Origin: Sphingomonadales bacterium
Lineage (GTDB): Bacteria; Pseudomonadota; Alphaproteobacteria; Sphingomonadales; Sphingomonadaceae
DNA: 47,043 bases
Assembly: GCA_027490095.1 (NCBI GenBank)
Contig: JAIXYT010000028.1
Span: forward strand, 1 to 47,043
Direction: 5' to 3'
Below the pieces are notes generated by a model that was not told where the DNA came from, did not search any database, and saw nothing but the letters and a program-made list of their open reading frames with translations. Below, in pieces: positions 6,892-14,690 of the stretch (its first letter is position 1; each line of letters opens with the position of its first letter). The position numbers and the translations under genes are program-made.

Positions 6892-7692
6892 CTAAGGCTC
6901 GTTCTTTTCGTCGCGTTTAGCGATTGCCGCAAGGACCTCTGGCGGCAGTTTACTGTACACCTCATCTACGTGCTTGGGCTCTGATATCATCTTCTCGGCA
7001 ATCAAGTTCAACAATCGAAATAAACTTTCCGCTGTTGCCCTATCATCCTTCAGATCGATTTGTCCAGGATGCACAGCATTGTTTCCAATTACTCTAACTG
7101 CATCCAGCGCCCTCTGGACTCGAATATCTAACCCACCAGCGACCATCTCACGAATGTTGTCATTTATGTTTCGACCAGATTGACCGAGCTCGGCACAAAT
7201 ATTCTGAATACACAATCTGATTATTGCCGCAGCCCCTCGGGGTGAAAGGCTGAGAATGCTGCTCGCCTCGCGATAGTCAGCTGCGATGTGGTCGGGTAGA
7301 TCGGGGTTTGGTGGCGGCACCTCCCCTTGTGACGGGTAGATTACCTTGTCATAAACCCAGAGCGTGACCTTTTTGCAATTGTAGCACTTCGACAGGAAAA
7401 CATTATACAATTGCGGTATTTTGTATGTATCTGTCAGAATATCGGATACAAACGGTTGAGCGCTCTTTATTTTATTAAATCGTTCTAGAATTCTCTCAAA
7501 AGCCTGATCTTTTATGTCTCCCAGTTTATCCCTATGTAGATTGTCATCGCGTCCGATAATCTGCGGAATCGGGTCATCATTTTTTCGTTGCCGTACAAAT
7601 AGATCGCTCCAGAACTGCGTAGTGAGGGCGCCGCAGTGCAGGCAATTAAACGCTGTTTCGGCAACGGATGGAGGAACGTACTTTGCCAACAT
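6892..7692 (-). CDS. DUF4145 domain protein with N-terminal zinc-ribbon cysteines
   Basis: The 266-residue protein has two CxxC pairs, C17-x2-C20 (NCLHCGALTTQFW) and C103-x2-C106 (KCYNCKKVTLW), likely one zinc ribbon split by an insertion. The DUF4145 core follows at about 148-245: LSPRGAAAIIRLCIQNIC, then NIREMVAGGLD, then ALDAVRVIGNNAVHPG, then RATAESLFRLLNLIAEKM. DUF4145 proteins are often found beside restriction and other defence genes or fused to nucleases; the biochemical role is not settled. The ATG at 7692 follows GGGAG at five bases. It is the first gene of a two-gene AT-rich operon with the downstream nuclease-like gene. Confidence 0.85.
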   Translation of the reverse strand: MLAKYVPPSVAETAFNCLHCGALTTQFWSDLFVRQRKNDDPIPQIIGRDDNLHRDKLGDIKDQAFERILERFNKIKSAQPFVSDILTDTYKIPQLYNVFLSKCYNCKKVTLWVYDKVIYPSQGEVPPPNPDLPDHIAADYREASSILSLSPRGAAAIIRLCIQNICAELGQSGRNINDNIREMVAGGLDIRVQRALDAVRVIGNNAVHPGQIDLKDDRATAESLFRLLNLIAEKMISEPKHVDEVYSKLPPEVLAAIAKRDEKNEP

Positions 7693-7776
7693 CAGTCTCC
7701 CAGTTTATGGCGTCACAATAGCGATTGAGTCGCCCACATATCCATTCAGAATCTTCAGAAGTTTGCGGAGCAATCC

Positions 7777-7962
7777 GGCCGGCGGCAAAGCCGCCGAGTC
7801 CGCCACCCCACCCCCGGGGCACGCGTTCCGCGTGAAGAACAAAAAAGCGCGGGCAAAGCCCGCGCCGTCGGACGGGTCGGCGGGAGAGACCGCCGACTCC
7901 GCCGGCCGTGCCACCACGGCGAGTCTGCGAATTAGCGCTGCGCACTAATCGCAGCCGCCTTT
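7777..7962 (-). repeat. structured intergenic repeat, copy B (sense downstream of Rieske gene)
   Basis: Inverted partner of 4086-4249. Read on the minus strand it starts about 17 bases after the Rieske stop and keeps the same block order as copy A: GGCGGCTG, AGTGCGCAGC, GCAGACTCGCCG, CGGCCGGCGG, a 7-bp hairpin (7877-7896, arms TCGGCGG/CCGCCGA), CCCGTCCGACG, a strong hairpin with T-run, and the 28-base block at 7777-7804. It differs from copy A mainly in loop and linker regions and is about 20 bases longer. Confidence 0.8.
7841..7865 (-). terminator. intrinsic terminator of the Rieske oxygenase gene
   Basis: On the minus strand an 8-bp perfect stem GCGCGGGC/GCCCGCGC with a three-base TTT loop is followed directly by six T residues. 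This is a textbook Rho-independent terminator, embedded within repeat copy B. Confidence 0.8.
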
Positions 7963-7978
7963 GTCCAAATACACGCCC

Positions 7979-9346
7979 TTATCGGGCGAGGTATTTGTCC
8001 AAGGTGGCATGGAAATGCCTGATCCGGGCCTCCTGGTACCGCCCCAGCTCCACCCGGTTATTCGCCGAGCTCACCAGCCCCTCCTGCACATGCGGCAGGT
8101 TCGCCATGTCCTGGTCATACACCCCGCCCAGCCGTCCCCACGCCGTCACGCTGGACCAGGCCTCGTCCTCGCCCAGGAACACCATCTCCGCAGCCCGCGG
8201 CACCGGGCCGTCCTTCGGCGCCTTCGCAAGCACCCGCACCTCCATCAGCGTCGCATGCTGGTCCGGCCACGGCCGCCACCGATAGCTGATGTTGTTCATG
8301 TACCCGCCCCAGGGGCTGATGTTCGGAAACACATTGTAGGTCCAGGCATCCAGCAGCTCGGCGTCACTCGCCGCGCTCGCATCATAGCCCAGCGCCGCCA
8401 GCGCCTCCCGGTTCCGCGCCCCCAGCGCTTGCCGCGCCGTCTGCCCCAGCGCCAGCGTGATCGGCAGCGCCTCCTCGTTGTTCCGCCCCGCCCCGCCGGC
8501 AAAGGCGTCGATGATCGCCTCCTCCGGAATGGCCCCCAGGTGCGGGCTCGGCACCCCGAACGGCGTCAGCGCCAGATTCACATGGTCGCCCCACATCGAA
8601 TAGCGGCTGTTCGCATCCCCCGTGAACGGCAAAATCTGCGGGTGCGTCGCAATCGAATGCCACGCCTCCATGAAGGCCTCGGCCACCACCTTCCAGTTGG
8701 CCTTGATCACCTTCCCCACCCACACCGCGGTAAAGTTCCGCTCCTGCCCCCACCGCGCAAAATGCTCCGGCAGCGGCGCCAGATATTCGGCCAGCGGCGG
8801 CGCAGAGCCATCCCAGTTCACGAACCAGTATCCGGCAAAGCGCTCGCAGCGCACCTCGGGCAGCTGCATCTTCGCCTCGTCCAGATGCCCGAAGTCCCAC
8901 CGGCACGGAATCTGCTTCAGGCTCCCGTCCATGTTCCAGGTGAAGGCATGAAACGGACACTGCAATTCGCTCGCCGTGCCGCTTTCCGTCCGCAGCCGCC
9001 GCCCGCGATGAAGGCACACATTCCAGAACGCCTTCACGCTCAAATCCGGCTGACGCACCAAAATCACGGACTTGCCGAGGTTGTCATAGACAACCAGGTC
9101 GCCTGCCTCCGGAAACTCCTCGTCCCTGGCCGCCATCTGCCACACCCGCGGCCACATCTTCGTCCGCTCGGCCTCGAAGAACTCGGCACTCGTGTACCGG
9201 CTTGCCGCCAGATGCCCCGGCCCCAGGTCGATGAAGCTGTCCGCCTTGTACATCTCCGGCACCGGCGGCACATCCCGCGCCCAGATCTCCGCCACCCCGT
9301 CCCCGGGGCACATCGGCAACAAATCCCTCACGTCGCGATCGGCCAT
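7979..9346 (-). CDS. Rieske-type aromatic ring-hydroxylating oxygenase, alpha subunit
   Basis: Non-haem iron oxygenase that hydroxylates or demethylates an aromatic or related substrate using electrons from a separate reductase. The 455-residue protein has the Rieske [2Fe-2S] ligands C111-x-H113 (NVCLHRGRR) and C130-x2-H133 (QCPFHAF). The catalytic domain has iron ligands H230 and H235 in FMEAWHSIATHP. The ATG at 9346 is six bases after GGGAGA; an alternative GTG lies two codons earlier. No small subunit, ferredoxin or reductase gene is adjacent, so it is an orphan oxygenase with unknown substrate. It is divergent from trmB. Confidence 0.88.
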   Translation of the reverse strand: MADRDVRDLLPMCPGDGVAEIWARDVPPVPEMYKADSFIDLGPGHLAASRYTSAEFFEAERTKMWPRVWQMAARDEEFPEAGDLVVYDNLGKSVILVRQPDLSVKAFWNVCLHRGRRLRTESGTASELQCPFHAFTWNMDGSLKQIPCRWDFGHLDEAKMQLPEVRCERFAGYWFVNWDGSAPPLAEYLAPLPEHFARWGQERNFTAVWVGKVIKANWKVVAEAFMEAWHSIATHPQILPFTGDANSRYSMWGDHVNLALTPFGVPSPHLGAIPEEAIIDAFAGGAGRNNEEALPITLALGQTARQALGARNREALAALGYDASAASDAELLDAWTYNVFPNISPWGGYMNNISYRWRPWPDQHATLMEVRVLAKAPKDGPVPRAAEMVFLGEDEAWSSVTAWGRLGGVYDQDMANLPHVQEGLVSSANNRVELGRYQEARIRHFHATLDKYLAR

Positions 9347-9419
9347 GGTCACTCTCCCGCGCCCAGCCTAGCCGACCCACCAACTGGTGCCACCCCGCGA
9401 ACCTGCTAAGGGCCCTCCC

Positions 9420-10112
9420 ATGCCCGATCAGGCCCCAGACCCGCTCTCCATCCGCCGCCTCTACGGCCGCGCCCAAGGCCACCCCTTGCGCGAACGCGCC
9501 CAGCGCCTCGTCGACGACCTCCTGCCCCGGCTCGCCATCCCAACCGAAGGCCCCCTGACGCCCGAAACCCTGTTCGGAGACGCCCGCCCCCTCGCCTTCG
9601 AGGTCGGCTTCGGCAAGGGCGAACATCTCGCCTTCCAGGCCGCCCGCCGCCCAGATTGGGGCTTCATCGGCGCCGAGCCCTACCTCAACGGAGTCGCCGG
9701 CCTCCTCGCCGAAATCGAGGACCATTCCCTTTCCAACATCCGCATCCACCGCGGCGACGCGATCGACGTCCTCGAGCGCCTGCCCGACCAAAGCCTCAGC
9801 GCCCTCTACCTCCTCCACCCCGATCCCTGGCCCAAAGAGCGCCATGCGAAGCGAAGGTTCGTCAATCCGGGCCCCTTGCAGCTCGTGCACGCCAAATTGC
9901 GCCCGAATGCCGAGTTCAGGATCGCGACAGATCACGTCAATTACATGCGACATGTCATGTATGTGATGCAGAACCAGCCCGGATTCGAATGGACCGCCGA
10001 ATCCCCCTCGGATTGGGAGTCCATCCCCGAAGACTGGCCCGACACCCGCTTCGCCGAGAAGGCGCGAAAGCTCGGCCACCATGTCTGGCGCTTGATTTAC
10101 AAGCGCCTGTAA
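9420..10112 (+). CDS. trmB: tRNA (guanine-N7)-methyltransferase
   Basis: Methylates G46 in the tRNA variable loop using S-adenosylmethionine. The 230-residue protein has the cofactor-binding segment FEVGFGKGEHLAFQA, the second acidic loop IGAEPYLNGV, and the TrmB signature LLHPDPWPKERHAKRRFVNP. ATDHVNYMRHV and the C-terminal TRFAEKARKLGHHVWRL segment complete the family pattern. The ATG at 9420 has AAGGG upstream. accA begins 14 bases after its stop, suggesting co-transcription. Confidence 0.93.
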   Translation: MPDQAPDPLSIRRLYGRAQGHPLRERAQRLVDDLLPRLAIPTEGPLTPETLFGDARPLAFEVGFGKGEHLAFQAARRPDWGFIGAEPYLNGVAGLLAEIEDHSLSNIRIHRGDAIDVLERLPDQSLSALYLLHPDPWPKERHAKRRFVNPGPLQLVHAKLRPNAEFRIATDHVNYMRHVMYVMQNQPGFEWTAESPSDWESIPEDWPDTRFAEKARKLGHHVWRLIYKRL

Positions 10113-10126
10113 CCCAGTTGGAACCC

Positions 10127-11062
10127 ATGGCCCAGATCCTGGAATTCGAAAAACCCGTCGCCGCGCTCGACGCCGAAATCGCCGCAATGGCGGCCGATCC
10201 CGGCCGCGCAGCCGAACGGCAACGCGCGGAAAAGAAACGGCAAAAACTGCTGGCAGACATCTACAAGGCGCTCAGCCCCTGGCAAAAGACGCTGGTCGCC
10301 CGCCACCCCAACCGCCCGCGCTTCCTCTCCATCGCGGACGCCCTGTTCCAGGATTGGCAACCGCTCGCCGGCGACCGCGCCTTTGCCGACGACGTCGCCA
10401 TCCTCGGCGGCCCCGCCCGCTTCCGGGGCTCGCCCGTCATGCTGATCGGCCACGAAAAGGGCCACGACACCCAAAGCCGGGTCAAGCGCAACTTCGGCAT
10501 GGCCAAGCCCGAAGGCTACAGAAAAGCCAGCCGCCTCATGGACTTGGCAAGCCGCATGGGCCTCCCCATCGTCTCCCTTGTCGACACGCCGGGCGCCTTC
10601 CCAGGCATCGAGGCCGAAGAACGCGGCCAGGCCGAAGCCATCGCCAAGGCAACCGAAGCCTGCCTCACGGTCGAGGTGCCGATGGTCTCCGTCATCATCG
10701 GCGAAGGCGGCTCGGGCGGCGCCGTCGCGCTGGCCGCCGGCAACCGGGTGCTGATGCTGGAACATTCCGTCTACGCCGTCATTTCGCCCGAAGGCTGCGC
10801 CTCCATCCTCTGGCGCGATCCCGCAAAGGCCGCCGAAGCCGCCGTCGCGATGCGGATTTCCGCCCAGGATCTGAAGGAACTGGGCGTCATCGACGCCGTC
10901 GTCGAGGAACCCGTCGGCGGCGCCCACCGCGCCCCGTCCGAGACAATCGAGAAGCTGGGGGACGCAATCGCCAAATCGCTGGAAAGCCTTGGCAATCTCT
11001 CACCCGAGGCCCTGAAGGCCGAGCGCCGCGCCCGCTTCCTCGCCTTCGCCAGGGCCGCCTGA
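10127..11062 (+). CDS. accA: acetyl-CoA carboxylase carboxyltransferase subunit alpha
   Basis: Transfers the carboxyl group from biotin to acetyl-CoA, with AccD, to make malonyl-CoA for fatty-acid synthesis. The 311-residue length is typical. Landmarks are the N-terminal helix region (ERQRAEKKRQKLLADIYKAL), GHEKGHDT, NFGMAKPEGYRKA, LVDTPGAFPGIEAEERGQ, the oxyanion-hole segment IIGEGGSGGAVALA, and SPEGCASILWRD. The start at 10127 is set by homology to the family N-terminus (MAQILEFEKPV); the longer open frame overlaps trmB. Confidence 0.95.
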   Translation: MAQILEFEKPVAALDAEIAAMAADPGRAAERQRAEKKRQKLLADIYKALSPWQKTLVARHPNRPRFLSIADALFQDWQPLAGDRAFADDVAILGGPARFRGSPVMLIGHEKGHDTQSRVKRNFGMAKPEGYRKASRLMDLASRMGLPIVSLVDTPGAFPGIEAEERGQAEAIAKATEACLTVEVPMVSVIIGEGGSGGAVALAAGNRVLMLEHSVYAVISPEGCASILWRDPAKAAEAAVAMRISAQDLKELGVIDAVVEEPVGGAHRAPSETIEKLGDAIAKSLESLGNLSPEALKAERRARFLAFARAA

Positions 11063-11079
11063 CCCGAGGAGACATCCCG

Positions 11080-12513
11080 ATGAAACGGATGTTCAAAGCG
11101 CTGGCGGCGTCCCTTGCCATCAGCCTCGTCGCCGTGCCCGCAGCCGTGCCGGCGCAAAACCTCGCCGGCCTGTCGCAGCGCGACCGCCAGATCGGCGCCC
11201 AAGGCTACAAGGAGATCGTCCAGCAGTTCGGCGGCAAGGTCGACGGCCCGCTGGCGGACTATGTGCGCGGCGTCGGAACGCGGATCGCAATGGCCTCCGT
11301 CCCCGGCTCGCGGCCCCAGGACTGGACGGTCACCGTCCTCAACTCCCCCGTCCCCAACGCGATGGCGACACCCGGCGGCTATCTCTACATCACCCGTGGC
11401 CTGCTCGCGATGATGAACTCCGAGGCCGAGCTTGCCTCCGTCCTCGGCCACGAGGCCGGCCATGTCGCCGCCCGCCATTCCGACAAGCGGCAGGGCCGCG
11501 CCACCATCGGCGCGCTGGGCACCGTGGCGGCCGCCATCCTCGGCGGCTCGCAGGCAGCAGAGCTCGCCAACCTCGGCGCAAGCGCCTGGGTCGCGGGCTT
11601 CTCCCGTTCGCAGGAAAACGAGGCCGACACACTGGGCATGCGCTACGCCATCGCTGCCGGCTATGATCCGCGCGCAGCAGCCTCGATGCTCGCCGCGCTC
11701 GACCGCGTTGCCGTCGTCGAGGGCAAGGAGAACATCGAGCGGCGCGGGGTGAACAGCTTCTTTTCCACCCATCCCGTCACCGCCGAGCGGGTGCAGCGGG
11801 TCGCGCAACAGGCCGCCGCCACCGGGCGCACCGGCGCGACCAACCGCGAGGCCTTTCTTGCCGCGATCGACGACATGAATTTCGGCGATGCCCCCGACCA
11901 GGGCATCATCTCGGGCCCCAGCTTCCGCCACGCCGGGCTTCGCCTCGGCTTCGACGCGCCGCCCGGCTTCACGCTGCAGAACAGCCCCCAGGCCGTCGCC
12001 GGCCGCGGCCGCGACGGCTCCCAGTTCGTCTTCACCGGCGGCCGCGTCCAGCCGGGGCAGGACCTGCAGTCGATCGTGCGCCAGAGCTGGTCGCAAATGA
12101 CCAACGGGCAGGTGCCGCAGGCCAATTATGTCGAGCGGCAGGTGAACAGCCTGGATGCCGGCCTGTCCGAGGCCCGGATGAGCACCCGGCAAGGGCAGGT
12201 CGATGTCGGCGTGCACGCCTTCCGCACCGCGCCCGACCAGGTCTATCTGCTGCGCACCATGGCCCCCGCAGGCCGCGGCGGCCAGTTCCAGAGCCTTGTC
12301 GGATCCTTCCGCCGCCTCACCTCCGCCGAGGTGGCGGCCGCCGGCCGCGGGCGCCGGATCGACGTGGTGACGGTGCGCCCCGGCGACACCACGCAGGGCC
12401 TCGCCCAGCGCATGGCGCCGCCCTACAACCGGGTGCAGAGCTTCCTGGCGCTGAACGGCATCCCCGACCGGCCGCTGCAGCCCGGCGAGAAGCTGAAGAT
12501 CATTGTCGGCTGA
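11080..12513 (+). CDS. periplasmic M48-family zinc metalloprotease (BepA/YfgC-like) with LysM-like tail
   Basis: Probable outer-membrane protein quality-control protease. The 477-residue protein has a signal peptide (about 1-25), the zinc motif H124-E-x-x-H128 (LGHEAGHVAARH), and a third ligand E181 in SQENEADTLG. A large C-terminal domain follows, closing with a LysM-like segment VRPGDTTQGLAQRM through LQPGEKLKIIVG that could hold peptidoglycan. GAGGAG precedes the ATG at 11080. It lies 17 bases after accA and is followed almost directly by mutT. The BepA assignment rests on the signal peptide plus M48 core; BepA's TPR tail is not apparent here. Confidence 0.88.
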   Translation: MKRMFKALAASLAISLVAVPAAVPAQNLAGLSQRDRQIGAQGYKEIVQQFGGKVDGPLADYVRGVGTRIAMASVPGSRPQDWTVTVLNSPVPNAMATPGGYLYITRGLLAMMNSEAELASVLGHEAGHVAARHSDKRQGRATIGALGTVAAAILGGSQAAELANLGASAWVAGFSRSQENEADTLGMRYAIAAGYDPRAAASMLAALDRVAVVEGKENIERRGVNSFFSTHPVTAERVQRVAQQAAATGRTGATNREAFLAAIDDMNFGDAPDQGIISGPSFRHAGLRLGFDAPPGFTLQNSPQAVAGRGRDGSQFVFTGGRVQPGQDLQSIVRQSWSQMTNGQVPQANYVERQVNSLDAGLSEARMSTRQGQVDVGVHAFRTAPDQVYLLRTMAPAGRGGQFQSLVGSFRRLTSAEVAAAGRGRRIDVVTVRPGDTTQGLAQRMAPPYNRVQSFLALNGIPDRPLQPGEKLKIIVG

Positions 12514-12535
12514 GTTCGCCGAGTGCCCCGGCGCA

Positions 12536-12949
12536 ATGGCATCGGCCCGGCTGCCGATCCTGACGGTCGCCTGCGCGGTGCTCGTGAATCGAGATGGGCA
12601 CATCCTCGTCACCGACCGGCCGGCGGGCAAGGACATGGCGGGACTCTGGGAATTTCCCGGCGGCAAGGTGGAGCCGCTGGAAAGCCCCGAGGCAGCCCTG
12701 GTCCGCGAGCTCGAGGAAGAGCTCGGCATCCACACGGCAACCAGCTGCCTTGCGCCCTGCGGTTTCGCGAGCCACGCCTATGAAAGGGTGAACCTGGTGC
12801 TGCTCGCCTTCGCGATCCGCAAATGGCAGGGCACACCCACCCCGCGCGAGGGCCAGCGCATGCAGTGGGTGCCGGTGAACGGCCTGTTCCGGCTGGAGAT
12901 GCCGCCGGCCGACCTGCCCCTGCTCGGGCAGATCGCCGCTATTCTTTGA
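12536..12949 (+). CDS. mutT: MutT-type Nudix hydrolase (8-oxo-dGTP diphosphatase)
   Basis: Hydrolyses oxidised dGTP to keep it out of DNA. The 137-residue protein has the complete Nudix box at about 42-65, GGKVEPLESPEAALVRELEE followed by ELG, and the MutT-like C-terminal W/P segment (MQWVPVNGLFRLEMPPADLPLL). The ATG at 12536 is chosen; a TTG at 12503 would overlap the protease gene. The gene converges on the DUF6491 lipoprotein gene with an 11-base overlap of the 3' ends. Confidence 0.88.
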   Translation: MASARLPILTVACAVLVNRDGHILVTDRPAGKDMAGLWEFPGGKVEPLESPEAALVRELEEELGIHTATSCLAPCGFASHAYERVNLVLLAFAIRKWQGTPTPREGQRMQWVPVNGLFRLEMPPADLPLLGQIAAIL

Positions 12950-13346
12950 CTGCGGCCTTTTCCTCCGGCGCTGGCTTCACCGGCACAAACATCCCCAATC
13001 CGCAGCTCGCCCCGATCTGCGGCCCGCCGCCCTGCACAACCACGGTGATGATATCGACATTGCACAGCTGCGGGATCGAGGTGCGATAGGAAAAGGCCCG
13101 CTCGAACCCCAGGCCGGGGCAGCGGTTGGGCAGCGTGTTGCGCATGATCGTGCCGTTGCGCATCTGGAAGTCGATCGTCTGGTCGTCGATCACCCGGCTC
13201 GAGCGGATCTGGCTGATCTGCACGCAGGTCACCGGGTCTCCGGCCGGGATCATCGTCTGGGCCGTGCGCGGCGGCTTGTCGGCACAGGCGGCAAGCAGCA
13301 GTGGCAGCAGAACCACAGGCGACAGAACAGGGGCGGCGTTGCGCAT
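12939..13346 (-). CDS. DUF6491-like lipoprotein
   Basis: The 135-residue protein starts with a lipoprotein signal peptide whose lipobox is LLAAC (cysteine at about 21), so the mature protein is lipid-anchored. The body has the pattern CVQISQIRSSRVIDDQTIDFQ and RNTLPNRCPGL, which I recognise as the DUF6491 family of short proteobacterial lipoproteins. The four body cysteines probably pair. The function is unknown. It lies 10 bases downstream of the nth stop on the same strand. Confidence 0.8.
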   Translation of the reverse strand: MRNAAPVLSPVVLLPLLLAACADKPPRTAQTMIPAGDPVTCVQISQIRSSRVIDDQTIDFQMRNGTIMRNTLPNRCPGLGFERAFSYRTSIPQLCNVDIITVVVQGGGPQIGASCGLGMFVPVKPAPEEKAAVKE

Positions 13347-13356
13347 CAGAACCTCC

Positions 13357-14103
13357 TCAGCTTGCAGCAGCTTTCACCGCTTTCGTTGAACGCGCCGTTA
13401 ATGCGGGCGCCGGCGACTTGGGGCGAAAGCGGCACCATTGGGCCACGGGACAGCGCCAGCATTCGGGCGTCCGCGCCTTGCACAGATAGCGACCGTGCAG
13501 GATCAGCAGATGGTGCGCCGCCCGGGCCCATTCGCCCGGCACCTGCGCCAGCACGTCGCGCTCCACCGCGTCGGGCGTCTTGCCGGCCGAAAGCCCCAGC
13601 CGCCGGCTGACCCGGAACACATGGGTGTCGACCGCCAGCGTCGCTTCGCCGAAGGCCTCGTTCAGCACCACATTGGCGGTCTTGCGCCCCACGCCCGCCA
13701 GCGCCACCAGCTCCGCCTCGGTGCGCGGCACCTCGCCGCCGTGCCGCTCGATCAGCTGCTGCGAGAGGCGGATCACGTTCGCCGCCTTGCTGTTGAACAG
13801 GCCGATGGTGCGGATGTGCGCCTTCAGCCCGTCCTCGCCCAGCGCCAGCATCGCGGCCGGGTCCTGCACCTCCCGGAACAGCGCCCGCGTCGCCTTGTTC
13901 ACGCCCACGTCGGTCGCCTGCGCCGACAGCACCACCGCCACCAGCAGCGTGTAGGCGTTCACGAACGCGAGCTCGGTCTTCGGCGCCGGGTTCGCCGCCC
14001 CCAGCGTGTCGAAGATGGCCTGCACGTCGCCCCTGGGAAGCCTGCGCCGGGCAGGCCCCTTCACCTTCGTCCCTGACACCTTGCCGCGTGGAACCGTTGC
14101 CAT
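13357..14103 (-). CDS. nth: endonuclease III
   Basis: Base-excision-repair glycosylase/AP lyase for oxidised pyrimidines. The 248-residue protein has the helix-hairpin-helix ALAGVGRKTANVVL with catalytic K141, catalytic D159 in AVDTHVFRV, and the [4Fe-4S] cysteines C208-x6-C215-x2-C218-x5-C224 (CKARTPECWRCPVAQWC). The start at 14103 is inferred from AGGGG close upstream; the frame is open to 14298 but would overlap the divergent DUF2244 gene. The C-terminal tail after the cluster is lysine- and alanine-rich. Confidence 0.92.
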   Translation of the reverse strand: MATVPRGKVSGTKVKGPARRRLPRGDVQAIFDTLGAANPAPKTELAFVNAYTLLVAVVLSAQATDVGVNKATRALFREVQDPAAMLALGEDGLKAHIRTIGLFNSKAANVIRLSQQLIERHGGEVPRTEAELVALAGVGRKTANVVLNEAFGEATLAVDTHVFRVSRRLGLSAGKTPDAVERDVLAQVPGEWARAAHHLLILHGRYLCKARTPECWRCPVAQWCRFRPKSPAPALTARSTKAVKAAAS

Positions 14104-14131
14104 GCCCCTGCTAGAGCATGCGCACCACGCC

Positions 14132-14620
14132 ATGCACAAGCCTCCCATCTTCGATCTAGAACTCAGGCCCAACCGCTCCATGCCCGAGCGGCATTTCTGG
14201 GCCATGATGGCGGGTGTCGCGCTCATCTTCCTGTTGATGGGTCTCCGCTTCCTGTTTCTCGGCGCCTGGCCGATCCTGCCCTTCATGCTCGTGGACATCG
14301 CGCTCCTGTGGTGGGCGATGCGCGCCTCCTACCGCTCCGGCCGCGCATCCGAGCATCTGCGGCTCGATGCCGAGGGGCTGGAGCTGGTGCGGGTCGCCGC
14401 CCACGGCCCGATCCGCCGCACCCGGATCGAGCCGCACTGGGCCAGGGTCGAGCTGGAGGAGTTCGGCGCGGACCAGAACCGGCTGTGGCTGACGGCGCGC
14501 GATCCTTCCGGTCTGACCCGCGAACGGCACGGGATCGGCGCCTTCCTGAGCCCCGGCGAACGGGCAGAGATCGCCCGTGTCATCGAGGCGGGCCTCACGG
14601 CATTCCGCCAGCGGCGCTGA
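14132..14620 (+). CDS. DUF2244 membrane protein
   Basis: The 162-residue protein opens with the family pattern FDLELRPNRSMPERHFWAMM, then has two membrane helices (about 24-70). A cytosolic domain follows with the DUF2244 motifs RIEPHWARVELEE and IGAFLSPGERAEIARVI. Proteins of this family are often near cytochrome oxidase or nth genes; the role is unknown. The start could also be the in-frame ATG at 14102, which would overlap the nth start codon head to head. No convincing ribosome binding site separates the two options. Confidence 0.85.
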   Translation: MHKPPIFDLELRPNRSMPERHFWAMMAGVALIFLLMGLRFLFLGAWPILPFMLVDIALLWWAMRASYRSGRASEHLRLDAEGLELVRVAAHGPIRRTRIEPHWARVELEEFGADQNRLWLTARDPSGLTRERHGIGAFLSPGERAEIARVIEAGLTAFRQRR

Positions 14621-14690
14621 AAAGGGCCCCGGCCCGGGCGCTGCATTTTCGACGCGACGACCGGGCAAGTCCCGCGCTAAACCCGCCTGC

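Larger units (their letters stand above)
7693..7978. other. intergenic region between the Rieske gene and the DUF4145 operon
   Basis: No gene seen. 7693-7776 is AT-richer and must contain the promoter and leader of the DUF4145 operon, though no consensus -35/-10 pair stands out. 7777-7962 is copy B of the structured repeat, which includes an intrinsic terminator for the Rieske gene. Confidence 0.6.

Noticed and set aside
5922-7692. Reading the DUF4145/DUF6602 pair as a toxin-antitoxin module
   Set aside because: Both proteins are large (266 and 315 residues), neither resembles a known antitoxin, and the nuclease-like core fits a defence effector better.
5271-7980. Integrated prophage or transposon around the AT-rich operon
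   Set aside because: No integrase, transposase, phage structural gene, flanking tRNA or direct repeat was found at its edges.
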